From Kitasatospora sp. MMS16-BH015 (GTDB lineage: Bacteria > Actinomycetota > Actinomycetes > Streptomycetales > Streptomycetaceae), in NCBI RefSeq assembly GCF_002943525.1, contig NZ_CP025394.1, positions 4,650,001 through 4,714,000 on the forward strand: 64,000 nucleotides of DNA. The letters are read 5' to 3'. Made by a program: the position numbers and the translations under genes. This document shows, piece after piece, positions 51,982 through 60,063 of this stretch. The notes beneath the pieces were generated by a model that was not told the DNA's origin, did no database searches, and saw nothing but the letters and a program-made list of their open reading frames with translations. Every line of letters starts with the position of its first letter. Positions within the stretch are counted from its first letter, which is position 1.

Positions 51982-53067
51982 GTGACCAATGCGGGCAGGA
52001 CGGCCGGTGGGCCCCGGCCGGCCGCGGGGAACGAGATCCGCCTGCGGACCCGCGTCGTGCACGGCTACCGGCGGGCCTTCCGGATGGCCGGCAAGGGCAG
52101 CGCGGTGCTGCTGGTGCACGGGATCGGGGACTCCTCGGCCACCTGGGCCGAGGTGATGCCGGGGCTGGCGCAGCGGTACAAGGTGGTGGCGCCGGACCTG
52201 CTGGGGCACGGCGCCTCGGACAAGCCGCGGGCCGACTACTCGATCGGCGGCTACGCGAACGGGATGCGCGATCTGCTCTCGGTGCTGGGCATCGAGCGGG
52301 TCACCCTGGTCGGGCACTCGCTCGGCGGCGCGGTGGCGATGCAGTTCGCCTACCAGTTCCCCGAGCGGACCGAGCGGTTGGTGCTGGTGGGCACCGGCGG
52401 GGTCGGGCGGCAGGTGACGCCGGTGCTCAAGGCCGCCACCCTGCCCGGGGCCAACCTGGTGCTCTCGGCGCTGCGGCTGCCGACCATGCGCACCCAGATC
52501 GGCATCTTCGTGAAGTTGATGGAGCTGCTCGACACCGGCCTCGGCCTGGACGCGCCGGACGTGCTGCGGGTGGTGGACGCGCTGCCGGACGCCACCTCGC
52601 GCAACGCCTTCATCCGCACCCTGCGCGCGGTGGTCGACTGGCGCGGCCAGGTCGGCACCATGCTCGACCGGTGTTACCTGACCCAGGGCATGCCCACCAT
52701 GCTGATCTGGGGCGAGCGCGACCAGGTGGTGCCCCCGGTGCACGCGGGCATCGCGCACGTGGCGATGCCCGGCAGCCGGCTCGAACTCTTCCCGGACGCC
52801 GGGCACTTCCCGTTCCGCTCCGATCCGCAGCGCTTCATCTCGGTGCTGCGCGACTTCATCGAGACCACCGAGCCCGCGCACTTCAGCCCGGAGGAGTGGC
52901 GCTCGATGCTGCGCGGCCAGAGCCCGCAGCTGCGCCGGGCGGTCGCGGCCCGGCTGGCCTCGGTCGCGGGTGACGGGCCGGGGGACGGGCTCAGGGGCAC
53001 CGAGGACCGGGGGGACACCAAGGACCGGCCCGGAGGGGCCGAGGCGAAGGCGAGGGAATCGGCATGA
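51982..53067 (+). CDS. Alpha/beta-fold hydrolase
   Basis: A 361-residue serine hydrolase. LLVHGIGDSSATW gives the oxyanion region, TLVGHSLGGAVAMQ the nucleophile elbow Ser, and WGERDQVVPP and DAGHFPFRSDP the Asp and His. A hydrophilic C-terminal tail of about 60 residues follows. Two adjacent GTGs exist; 51982 has AGGAGG 7 nt upstream. Its stop overlaps the ATG of the thioesterase gene (ATGA), so the two are coupled. Substrate unknown. Confidence 0.9.
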   Translation: MTNAGRTAGGPRPAAGNEIRLRTRVVHGYRRAFRMAGKGSAVLLVHGIGDSSATWAEVMPGLAQRYKVVAPDLLGHGASDKPRADYSIGGYANGMRDLLSVLGIERVTLVGHSLGGAVAMQFAYQFPERTERLVLVGTGGVGRQVTPVLKAATLPGANLVLSALRLPTMRTQIGIFVKLMELLDTGLGLDAPDVLRVVDALPDATSRNAFIRTLRAVVDWRGQVGTMLDRCYLTQGMPTMLIWGERDQVVPPVHAGIAHVAMPGSRLELFPDAGHFPFRSDPQRFISVLRDFIETTEPAHFSPEEWRSMLRGQSPQLRRAVAARLASVAGDGPGDGLRGTEDRGDTKDRPGGAEAKARESA

Positions 53068-53834
53068 CGCGGTATCTGCCGGGGGGCGGGCACGCGGGCG
53101 AGCGGCTGCCCGGGGCGTTGCGGGTGTTCTGCTTCCCGTACGCCGGCGGGGCGGCCTCCACGTACGCCCGGTGGCAGCGGCTGCTCGGGCTCGAGGTGGA
53201 GGTGCTGCCCGTTCAGCTGCCCGGCCGGGAGGGCCGGATGGCGGAGAAACGGTTCACCAATCTGCCCGCCCTGGTCGACGAGCTCGACCGGGAGCTCGGG
53301 CCCGAGCTGGAGCACCCGCACGTGCTGTTCGGCCACAGCATGGGCGCGCTGATCGCCTTCGCGCTGGCCGAGCGCCGACTGATCCAGGGCTCCCGCCCGG
53401 CCGAGGCGGTACTGCTCAGCGCCTACCGGGCCCCGCACCTGCCGCCGCCGGAGTTCGCCGCCCCGGACGCCACCGAGCACGAGCTGGTGGAGAGCCTGGT
53501 GCGGCTCGGCGGCATCCCCCAGGTGCTGCTCGACCACCCGGACTGGCTCTCCGCCCTGCTGCCGATCGCCCGGGACGACCTGCTGATGTGCTCCGGCCCC
53601 GGCCCGAGCGGCACCGTGCCGCTGCCGATGCCGGTGCACACCTTCGCCGGGACGGAGGACCTGCTGGTCACCCCGGACGAGGTGCGGCAGTGGGACCGCT
53701 ACGCCGAGGGCGACTTCGGGATGCGGATGGTGCCCGGCGGGCACTTCTTCATCCGGGAGAGCGAGCAGGAGTTCCTGGTCGAACTACGGGACATACTCGG
53801 CGGGTTGACCGAGCGACGGTTTGCGCTGATCTGA
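53064..53834 (+). CDS. Type II thioesterase
   Basis: A 256-residue editing thioesterase of the kind found with PKS and NRPS systems. It begins with a VFCFPYAGGAAS strand and loop. The nucleophile Ser92 is in FGHSMGALIAF, and the acid and His are in AGTEDLLVTP and GGHFFIRE. It removes stalled or wrong acyl groups from carrier proteins. No carrier protein or synthase is present in the window, so its partner must lie elsewhere or act in trans. The last 51 bases overlap the converging MFS gene. Confidence 0.93.
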   Translation: MTRYLPGGGHAGERLPGALRVFCFPYAGGAASTYARWQRLLGLEVEVLPVQLPGREGRMAEKRFTNLPALVDELDRELGPELEHPHVLFGHSMGALIAFALAERRLIQGSRPAEAVLLSAYRAPHLPPPEFAAPDATEHELVESLVRLGGIPQVLLDHPDWLSALLPIARDDLLMCSGPGPSGTVPLPMPVHTFAGTEDLLVTPDEVRQWDRYAEGDFGMRMVPGGHFFIRESEQEFLVELRDILGGLTERRFALI

Positions 53835-55118
53835 CATCCCCTCAACTGAGGGCGTGTTGGCGCCGAGCAGCTTGGCGTCCGCCAGGGTGCGGACGGTGCG
53901 CAGCGGGGAGGCGAGCAGCCAGAGCGGGGCGGCCAGGCAGGCGGTGCCGATCACCCAGGCGGCGGTGTGCGGGGAGAGCACGTCGGCCAGCGCGCCGCCG
54001 AGCAGGCCGCCGGCCGGCAGGGTGCCCAGGGCCACCATCCGGTAGCTGGCCGTGACGGCGCCGAGCTGCTGCGGCTGGGGGATCGACTGGCGCAGGCTCA
54101 CCGCGTACACGTTGAAGAGAGAGACGCCGAAGCCGAGCACCACGAAGGCGAGCGAGGCGAGCACCGGCACGTACCCGCCGACGGCCACCGCGGCGGGCAC
54201 GCCGAGCAGGCCGAGGGCCAGCAGGGTGACCCCGGCCAGCAGGGTGCGGCCGACGGTGAGCCGGGCGGCCAGCCGGGCCGCGTAGAGCGAGCCGGCCACC
54301 GAGCCCAGGCTGCCGATGCCCAGGATCACCCCCACCGTGGCACTGCCCAGGCCGAGTTCGCGCACGGCCTGGAGCAGGAAGACGGTCATGAACGCCTGGG
54401 AGAGCAGATTGGCCAGCCCGGCCTGCACGCACAGGTCGCGGATCGGGCGCAGCGACCAGGTGTAGCGCAGCCCGGTGCGGATCGAGCGCAGCACCGGCTC
54501 GCGGCCGGCGCCGGCCGCGCCGACCCCGCGCAGCAGGCTGCCGCTGACGATCGCGCCGACGAACAGCGCCACCGCCACGGCCAGGGTGGGGGAGAGGCCG
54601 AGCCGGCCGAGCAGGAAGCCGGCCACCGAGGGGCCGGCCAGCTCGCCGACCGAGTAGACCGCCTGCTGGAGCCCGTTGGCGGCGGCGATCGAGTCGGTGG
54701 GCACGATCTTGGGCACGGTGGACTGGTACGCCACCTCGTAGAACACGTTGGCGGTGCCCACCAGCCCGGTGGCCAGGCCGAGTTCGAGCAGGGTGACCCG
54801 GCCGGTGGCGGCCGCCAGGCCGAGCCCGGCCAGGGCGGCGCCGCGCAGGATGCTGCCGAGCACCAGGGTGTGGCGCGGCGGGTGCCGGTCCACCACCACC
54901 CCGGCGACCAGTGAGAAGAGCAGCACCGGCAGGAACTGAGCGAAGGAGACCAGGCCGACGCCCAGCCCGCTCGCGTGCACGGTGGAGACGGCGACCAGCG
55001 GCAGCGCGAAGGTGGTCAGCTGCATGCCGAAGTTGGCCAGCACCTCGCCGGCCCACACGGTGCGGAAGGTCCGGTTGGCGGTCAGCAGGGCCCGGGCGTC
55101 CCGGTCGATCAGCGGCAT
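53784..55118 (-). CDS. MFS exporter (EntS-like), second metabolite locus
   Basis: A 444-residue MFS exporter with about 12 spans: VWAGEVLANFGMQLTTFALP at the first helix and VAGVVVDRHPPRHTLVLGSI at loop 2-3. It follows the acyltransferase-fold gene by 5 bp on the same strand. Its C-terminal tail (VEGMSDQRKPSLGQPAEYVP) is encoded opposite the thioesterase end. Likely exports the product of the right-hand locus. Confidence 0.9.
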   Translation of the reverse strand: MPLIDRDARALLTANRTFRTVWAGEVLANFGMQLTTFALPLVAVSTVHASGLGVGLVSFAQFLPVLLFSLVAGVVVDRHPPRHTLVLGSILRGAALAGLGLAAATGRVTLLELGLATGLVGTANVFYEVAYQSTVPKIVPTDSIAAANGLQQAVYSVGELAGPSVAGFLLGRLGLSPTLAVAVALFVGAIVSGSLLRGVGAAGAGREPVLRSIRTGLRYTWSLRPIRDLCVQAGLANLLSQAFMTVFLLQAVRELGLGSATVGVILGIGSLGSVAGSLYAARLAARLTVGRTLLAGVTLLALGLLGVPAAVAVGGYVPVLASLAFVVLGFGVSLFNVYAVSLRQSIPQPQQLGAVTASYRMVALGTLPAGGLLGGALADVLSPHTAAWVIGTACLAAPLWLLASPLRTVRTLADAKLLGANTPSVEGMSDQRKPSLGQPAEYVP

Positions 55119-55123
55119 CGGGC

Positions 55124-56341
55124 TCAGCTCCGCGCGTCGGTGTGGGCGTCGGCGTCGGCGCCGGCCTGGGCCCAGTCGTGCCGGTCCATCCGGCGGCGGT
55201 GGCCGAGGTCGACCAGGGCGGCGGCCCGGGCTCCGGCCGTCCGCTGACCGGCGGGCAGCCGGACGTGGCTGACCAGGCGCTCCAGGGCGCAGCCGCGCAG
55301 TGCCTTGGCGCCGTACGCCTCGGGGCCGTAGACGATCTGCCGGATGCCCTCGGCGAGTGCCACCCGGACCGGCTCGTAGTAGGTCAGGTTGAAGTAGGCG
55401 CTGCTGCGCTTCTCGCCCTCGGCGACGCCGATCATCTTCGGGTAGAACACGTCGCCGAGCTGGTAGCAGACCACGAACCCGATCAACTCCGTGCCGCGCC
55501 AGGCCTCGAAGACCCGGCCGGTGCCGGTGCGGTGGGTCTGGATGCTCGTGATCAGCTGCCGGGAGGCGGCGGGCTCCGCCGGGTGTCCGTAGCGCCTCAT
55601 GTGCCCGGCGTGCAGCAGGGCGTGGGCCTCGCCCAGGCTGTCCAGGCCGGTCTCGCGCAGCTCGGCCCCGGATTCGGCGAAGGCCCGGATCTCCCGGCGC
55701 ACCGCCGTGCGGCGGTGGCTCTTCAGGCTGCCGAGGTAGCCCCCGAAGTCGGCCCACGGGGTGTGCAGCACGCAGTCGCCGACGGCCACGAAGGGCAGGT
55801 AGCCGCGCCGCTCCAGGCGCTCGCGCAGGGCGCTGGCGCGCTCGGGCACGTGCAGCACGGCGGCGGTGGGGTAGCCGCCCTCGGCGGCGAGGGCGTCCAG
55901 CTGGTCGAGCAGAGCCTCGGTGACGGTGCCCGCCGGGTCGGGCCCGGGCAGCAGGCCGGGGCGGTAGCCGCTGGGCAGGTAGCAGGCCAGGGCGGGGTGG
56001 AGCTGGTCCTGCGCCTCGGTCAACTCCTTCGCGCACGTGGTCAGTTCGGCGAGCTCGGCGGAGTCGAGGTGTTCGGCCACCGCCTCGGTGCTGCGGGCCA
56101 GCAGGGCCACCGGGTTGGCGAAGTGCCAGCCGTCCGGGCCGGTCTCGTAGGCGACCAGACCGCCCTGCGGGGTGCCGTCGGCCTCGGAGAGCACCGCGTA
56201 GTGGCAGCGGCCGGGCGCGCGGGCCTCGGCGGTGGCCAGCCAGTTCGGGAGGGAGTAGAGGTCGTTCGCCACCGAATCCCAGGCGGCTGCGACTTCACTG
56301 ATGCGGTGCGAGTGACGGATCGCCCCGGTTATGAACGACAT
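55124..56341 (-). CDS. GNAT/FemX-type acyltransferase-fold protein
   Basis: A 405-residue protein of the acyl-CoA N-acyltransferase fold. It has LKSHRRTAVRREIRAFAESG, HAGHMRRYG, GTELIGFVVCYQLG and SAYFNLTYYEPVRVALAEGI, a layout typical of FemX-like or peptidogalycan-family aminoacyl or acyl transferases. Such enzymes may use an acyl-CoA or aminoacyl-tRNA donor. It is divergent from the LOG gene (78 bp) and 5 bp upstream of the MFS gene. A role in acylating or aminoacylating the product is inference. Confidence 0.75.
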   Translation of the reverse strand: MSFITGAIRHSHRISEVAAAWDSVANDLYSLPNWLATAEARAPGRCHYAVLSEADGTPQGGLVAYETGPDGWHFANPVALLARSTEAVAEHLDSAELAELTTCAKELTEAQDQLHPALACYLPSGYRPGLLPGPDPAGTVTEALLDQLDALAAEGGYPTAAVLHVPERASALRERLERRGYLPFVAVGDCVLHTPWADFGGYLGSLKSHRRTAVRREIRAFAESGAELRETGLDSLGEAHALLHAGHMRRYGHPAEPAASRQLITSIQTHRTGTGRVFEAWRGTELIGFVVCYQLGDVFYPKMIGVAEGEKRSSAYFNLTYYEPVRVALAEGIRQIVYGPEAYGAKALRGCALERLVSHVRLPAGQRTAGARAAALVDLGHRRRMDRHDWAQAGADADAHTDARS

Positions 56342-56419
56342 GAATGACTCCTGCCTTTTCTGTCTGCGGTTCCGTGCGAACTCCCGAAAACAGCACGAGC
56401 GGTCTGCTAGCGTACCCCC

Positions 56420-56968
56420 ATGAATATCTGCGTCTTCCTTTCGGCGACCAATCTCGACGAGCGTTACGCCCGTCCGGTGCGCGATTTCGGCACGCTTCTG
56501 GCCGAGTACGGCCACACCCTGGTGTGGGGCGGTTCGAATGTCGGCCTGATGAAGGTGATAGCGGACAGCGTGGCCGAGGCCGGCGGTTCGATGATCGGTG
56601 TCTCGGTGGAATTCCTCTCGCACATCGTCCGGCCCGGCGTCGACGAGATGATCGTCACCGCCGACCTGGCCGAGCGCAAGGAATTGCTGCGGGAGAAGGC
56701 CGATGTCGTGGTGGTGGCCCCGGGCGGGATGGGGACGCTGGACGAGACCACCGACATCCTGGAGCTCAAGAACCACTACAAGACCGGTGTCCCGGTGATC
56801 ATGCTGAACACCGAGGGTTTCTACAACGGTCTGCGCGAGCAGTTCCAGCGGATGGAGCAGGACGGCTTCCTGCCCATTCCGCTGGCCGAGCTGGTGCATT
56901 TCGCGGACACCGAGCAGGATGTGTTCGCCTACCTCGACAGCCGTGCCGAGGCGGCCGCGGCGGCCTGA
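56420..56968 (+). CDS. LOG-family nucleotide 5'-monophosphate phosphoribohydrolase
   Basis: A 182-residue Rossmann-fold protein with the LOG signature PGGMGTLDE at residues 101-109, and GGSNVGLM plus ERKELL where substrate contacts lie. LOG enzymes cut nucleoside monophosphates to free base and ribose 5-phosphate, best known for cytokinin activation. It converges with a HAM1-type pyrophosphatase gene 56 bp away. The two could act in sequence on an NTP to release a base. Confidence 0.88.
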   Translation: MNICVFLSATNLDERYARPVRDFGTLLAEYGHTLVWGGSNVGLMKVIADSVAEAGGSMIGVSVEFLSHIVRPGVDEMIVTADLAERKELLREKADVVVVAPGGMGTLDETTDILELKNHYKTGVPVIMLNTEGFYNGLREQFQRMEQDGFLPIPLAELVHFADTEQDVFAYLDSRAEAAAAA

Positions 56969-57024
56969 GTCCCGAAGGCCGGGCCTGGCCGGGGGAGCGC
57001 CCCGGCCAGGCCCGGCCGCCGGTC

Positions 57025-57579
57025 TCAGCCCGTCCAGCCCCGGGCGGTCAGCCAGCCGCGGGCCCGCTCCAGCGGCGCGCGCCGCATGGTGTGGTGCATC
57101 CGGTCGGCCAGGCTCATCTCGCCGAGGGTCTGCCCGGTGGCGCCGACCTCGAAGATCGGCGTCCAGCCGCCCAGGCCGCCCCGGGCGTCCACCAGCCGGC
57201 CGGCCAGGTGACCGACCCAGACCTCGCAATCGCCCCGGTGCACCAGGCCGACCGCGCTGGTGGCGGTGGCCCCGAGCGGAGCGCCCGGGGTGGCCATCAG
57301 CTCCTTGAGCCGGGCCGGGCCGAGCCCGCCGACGAACCACTTGACCAGCGCACCGGGCAGCCCGTCCCAGGCGTCCACCGCCAGGCCGGTGTCCTCGACC
57401 AGCACGGGCACCTCGAGGTCGAGGGCCCGCACCTGCGCCAGCTTGTGCCGGACCACCTCGGCGGGGTCGGTGTGCTGCACCTCCAGGAGTTCGAGGTCCA
57501 GCGTGCCGACCTCCGGGAAGACCAGGCGGGTCTCCTCGATCTTGATGCTGTTCTGGCTCGCCAGCAGGATTCGGCTCAC
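57025..57579 (-). CDS. HAM1/RdgB-type nucleoside triphosphate pyrophosphatase
   Basis: A 184-residue protein with ITPase features: N-terminal LLASQNSIKIEETRLVF (SxN and Lys contacts), VLVEDTGLAVDAWDGLPG in the centre and a later TPIFEVG. It splits NTPs to NMP and pyrophosphate, normally for non-canonical purines. Housekeeping RdgB ends in a different C-terminus (AH-x-x-x-A); here it is MSLADRMHHTMRRAPLE, so this looks like a pathway-specific paralogue. Start GTG 57579 lies one base after the YqcI-type stop. Confidence 0.87.
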   Translation of the reverse strand: MSRILLASQNSIKIEETRLVFPEVGTLDLELLEVQHTDPAEVVRHKLAQVRALDLEVPVLVEDTGLAVDAWDGLPGALVKWFVGGLGPARLKELMATPGAPLGATATSAVGLVHRGDCEVWVGHLAGRLVDARGGLGGWTPIFEVGATGQTLGEMSLADRMHHTMRRAPLERARGWLTARGWTG

Positions 57580-57580
57580 G

Positions 57581-58252
57581 TCACCCGGCCACTTTCAGTC
57601 GAGAAATTTCCGCATCGTACCATTCGACCGGCGGGTCTTCGTGGCGCAGCGGGAGAACGAACTTGAACGCCTCCGTCTCGTAGGACGGATATCCGCCGTG
57701 GGCGTCCGTGAATTTGGCCCGGATCTTCGCCCGGGTCTTCCGGCCCTGGGCGCCGAGCCGGGCGTGGAAAGAGCTGTTCGGCTGCATCATCAGGAAGACC
57801 GAATCGGTGATCCCGAAAGTCGACCGGCTGTGGTCCGCGCCGTAGACCGGAGAGAAGACGGCCAGGAAGTAGTCGATCCCGGCGAACCGGAAGCGCCATT
57901 TACCGCCGAGGATCTCCGCCCGGTCGCGGCCGGCCGGACAGACCGGATCGGCCTCGGCCAGCACGTCCACCAGCAGGCGGACGAGTTCGCCCAATTCCTC
58001 CACCCCGGTGCCGACCGCCGCGGCCGGGAAACGGTAGAGGAATCCGTCCAGGCCCTCCCGCTCGGCGTCCCGGGAGAAGGCCAGCAGCGGTTCCACCGAA
58101 TCCTCCAGGTTCTCCCGGAGGGTGCGTAACGGGTCGAAGCACGGGGCGCCGCGCAGCCGGGCCTTGGTGGCGAAGGGGCAGAGGGTGCCGTTGACGATGG
58201 GCTCCATGGCCCGGACCGCGTCGGAGGGGGCGGTCAGGTGGGGGTCAGCCAT
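57581..58252 (-). CDS. YqcI/YcgG-family protein (putative heme-dependent N-hydroxylase)
   Basis: A 223-residue protein with YqcI/YcgG features: NGTLCPFATKARLRGA near the N-terminus, then FLAVFSPVYGADHSRSTFGI and VFLMMQPNSSFHARLG. From memory, a relative (GntA of guanitoxin synthesis) is a heme-dependent N-hydroxylase, so an N-hydroxylation role is plausible here but unproven. Leu42 is encoded by TTA (58127-58129 on the minus strand), so translation should depend on the bldA tRNA and come late in development. It is followed closely by the HAM1 gene and preceded by a methyltransferase gene 11 bp upstream. Confidence 0.78.
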   Translation of the reverse strand: MADPHLTAPSDAVRAMEPIVNGTLCPFATKARLRGAPCFDPLRTLRENLEDSVEPLLAFSRDAEREGLDGFLYRFPAAAVGTGVEELGELVRLLVDVLAEADPVCPAGRDRAEILGGKWRFRFAGIDYFLAVFSPVYGADHSRSTFGITDSVFLMMQPNSSFHARLGAQGRKTRAKIRAKFTDAHGGYPSYETEAFKFVLPLRHEDPPVEWYDAEISRLKVAG

Positions 58253-58263
58253 GGCAGCCCCGC

Positions 58264-58917
58264 TCACGCGGCCGTGCGGCGGGCCAGCAGGTGGCCCCAC
58301 TGGTGGTAGTGGTCCACCGGGTACTCGACGTGCGCCTTGTCGAGGGTCGGCGGCATGACGCGGTTGTGCTTCACCTCCCAGACCGGGCGGGAGGTGAAGT
58401 ACTCCTTCCACCACGGTGCCTCCGGACAGATGGCCCGGCCCTGGTACTTCTCCTCGTACGGCAGCATGTAGTCGATGTAGAGCAGACCGCCCGGCTTCAC
58501 GCAGGCGCCCACCTCGGTGACCATCTGCTCCAGCGAGTGCTCCAGGTTGTTGGAGTACTGGAGCGCGCCGCTGGTGAACACGGCGTCGAACTTCTGCTGC
58601 GGCGGCGCGGCCATGAAGTCGCCGTGCACCACCTCGACCAGGTCCTCCAGGCCCTCGGCCTTGACCCGGGAGGCGAGGCCGGGCATCAGCACCTCGCCGG
58701 TGAGGTCCTTCTTGTAGCCGCCGAACAGCGCGACCTCGTCGATGTCGATCGCCCACACCTTGAAGCCGCGGCGGGCGGCGGGCAGCACGTACTTGCCGTC
58801 GGCGCAGCCGATCACGGCCATGGTGGGCGGCTGCCCGGCGGGGGTGTTCTCCTCGATCCGCTGGAGCAGGCGGTAGTAGCGGGACTGCGGGGTGCCCCAG
58901 AGGCTGGACGTCTTCAC
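58264..58917 (-). CDS. Class I SAM-dependent methyltransferase (right-hand locus)
   Basis: A 217-residue methyltransferase. Motif I is MAVIGCADGKYVLPAARRG, with KVWAIDIDEVALF as the acidic strand, HGDFMAAP and FDAVFTSGALQYSNN as motifs II/III, and VKPGGLLYIDYM following. ATG 58917 starts it. It lies upstream of the YqcI-type gene with 11 bp between them and 45 bp downstream of the PLP enzyme gene, all in one direction, so it belongs to the same operon. The substrate is unknown. Confidence 0.88.
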   Translation of the reverse strand: MKTSSLWGTPQSRYYRLLQRIEENTPAGQPPTMAVIGCADGKYVLPAARRGFKVWAIDIDEVALFGGYKKDLTGEVLMPGLASRVKAEGLEDLVEVVHGDFMAAPPQQKFDAVFTSGALQYSNNLEHSLEQMVTEVGACVKPGGLLYIDYMLPYEEKYQGRAICPEAPWWKEYFTSRPVWEVKHNRVMPPTLDKAHVEYPVDHYHQWGHLLARRTAA

Positions 58918-58962
58918 AGCGGTGTTCCTTCCGAACGTACGTAACAGAGAAAGGAGTTCGGG

Positions 58963-60063
58963 CTAGAGGCCCTTGAAGAGGTGCGAGGTGGCGACCAAGG
59001 CGGTCTGCTCACCGGCCCGCACGGTGCCGTCGGCGCGCAGCGCCTCGTACGCGGCGAAGACCGTCGCGCTGCTGCGCTCCCAGACCTGGCCCCGGCCGGT
59101 CAGCCGGCGGAAGGCCAGGTCGGCCTGGTGGTCGGTGACCACCAGGGCGGTGCCGCCGCCGGCCACCACGGCCCGGTGGGCCTGGTGGGTGGTGGTGTCG
59201 CCGCCGATCGAGTGCAGACGGCCGATGTCGCCGGGGAAGCGGTCGGTGAGGCCGGCCGAGCCGGCCAGTACGGCGGCCAGCCGAGGGATGGGTTCGACCA
59301 GGTGGAGCCGGGGGGCCGGGCGGCCGGTCAGCTCCTGCAGGTCCTGGAAGCCGAGGTGGATGCCCCAGGCCAGGTCGCCCCGGCTGGAGGGGACCACCAC
59401 GTGGTGCAGGTCGGCAGGATGCTGCTCGGCGAGCTCCCAGGCGATCTGCTTGTAGCCCTCGATGCCGATGCAGTGGCTGCCGGTCACCGGGTCGGTGATG
59501 CTCGACACGGTGAGCACCGCCGGGTCGTCGGCCAGGTCGGCGATGCAGCGGAGCCGGTCGCCGTCCTCCTCGAAGAGCCGCAAGTCGGCTCCGAGGCACT
59601 CCAGTTGGGCGCGGGTTGATTCGGGCAGGTAGTTGAAGGCGGCCACCACGCAGGCCAATCCGGCCGCCGCCGCGTGGGCGGCCAGCGCGTACCCGGCGTT
59701 GCCGGAGGAGCCGACCGCGACCGCCCGGTAGCCCCGGGCCACCGCGTGCGCGACCACCTGGGCCGCGAACCGGTCCTTGTGCGAGCCGGTGTGGCTGATC
59801 GCCTCGTTCTTGACCAGCACCTCCGGCAGGCCCGGGCGGGCGGTGAGCGGGGTGGGGCCGACGCCGAAGTTCCAGGCGCCGGGGTAGGGGAGCCGCTGCG
59901 CCAGGGGCGTGCCCTCGGCGTACCGGCAGTACAGGTTGGCGCTCTGCCCGGCCGCGTGGCAGGCGGGGCAGCCGCGCGGGTGGTCCTCCACCGGGTAGCG
60001 GGCCGCGCAGCGCACGCACTCCAGGCCGGTCAGCGCCGGGGAGAGGGGGGCGAAGGCGGCCAT
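58963..60063 (-). CDS. Threonine-synthase-like PLP enzyme with N-terminal zinc ribbon
   Basis: A 366-residue fold-type II PLP enzyme. The N-terminal ribbon has C16-x2-C19 and C32-x2-C35, as in thermophile-type threonine synthases. The PLP Lys is K96 in SHTGSHKDRFA, the phosphate and Asn loop is GSSGNAGYAL, and the later Gly loop is VVVPSSRGDLAWG. Such enzymes do beta or gamma eliminations and replacements on phosphorylated amino acids. Housekeeping threonine synthase is normally near hom and thrB, which are not here. ATG 60063 overlaps the preceding stop by one base. Confidence 0.87.
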   Translation of the reverse strand: MAAFAPLSPALTGLECVRCAARYPVEDHPRGCPACHAAGQSANLYCRYAEGTPLAQRLPYPGAWNFGVGPTPLTARPGLPEVLVKNEAISHTGSHKDRFAAQVVAHAVARGYRAVAVGSSGNAGYALAAHAAAAGLACVVAAFNYLPESTRAQLECLGADLRLFEEDGDRLRCIADLADDPAVLTVSSITDPVTGSHCIGIEGYKQIAWELAEQHPADLHHVVVPSSRGDLAWGIHLGFQDLQELTGRPAPRLHLVEPIPRLAAVLAGSAGLTDRFPGDIGRLHSIGGDTTTHQAHRAVVAGGGTALVVTDHQADLAFRRLTGRGQVWERSSATVFAAYEALRADGTVRAGEQTALVATSHLFKGL

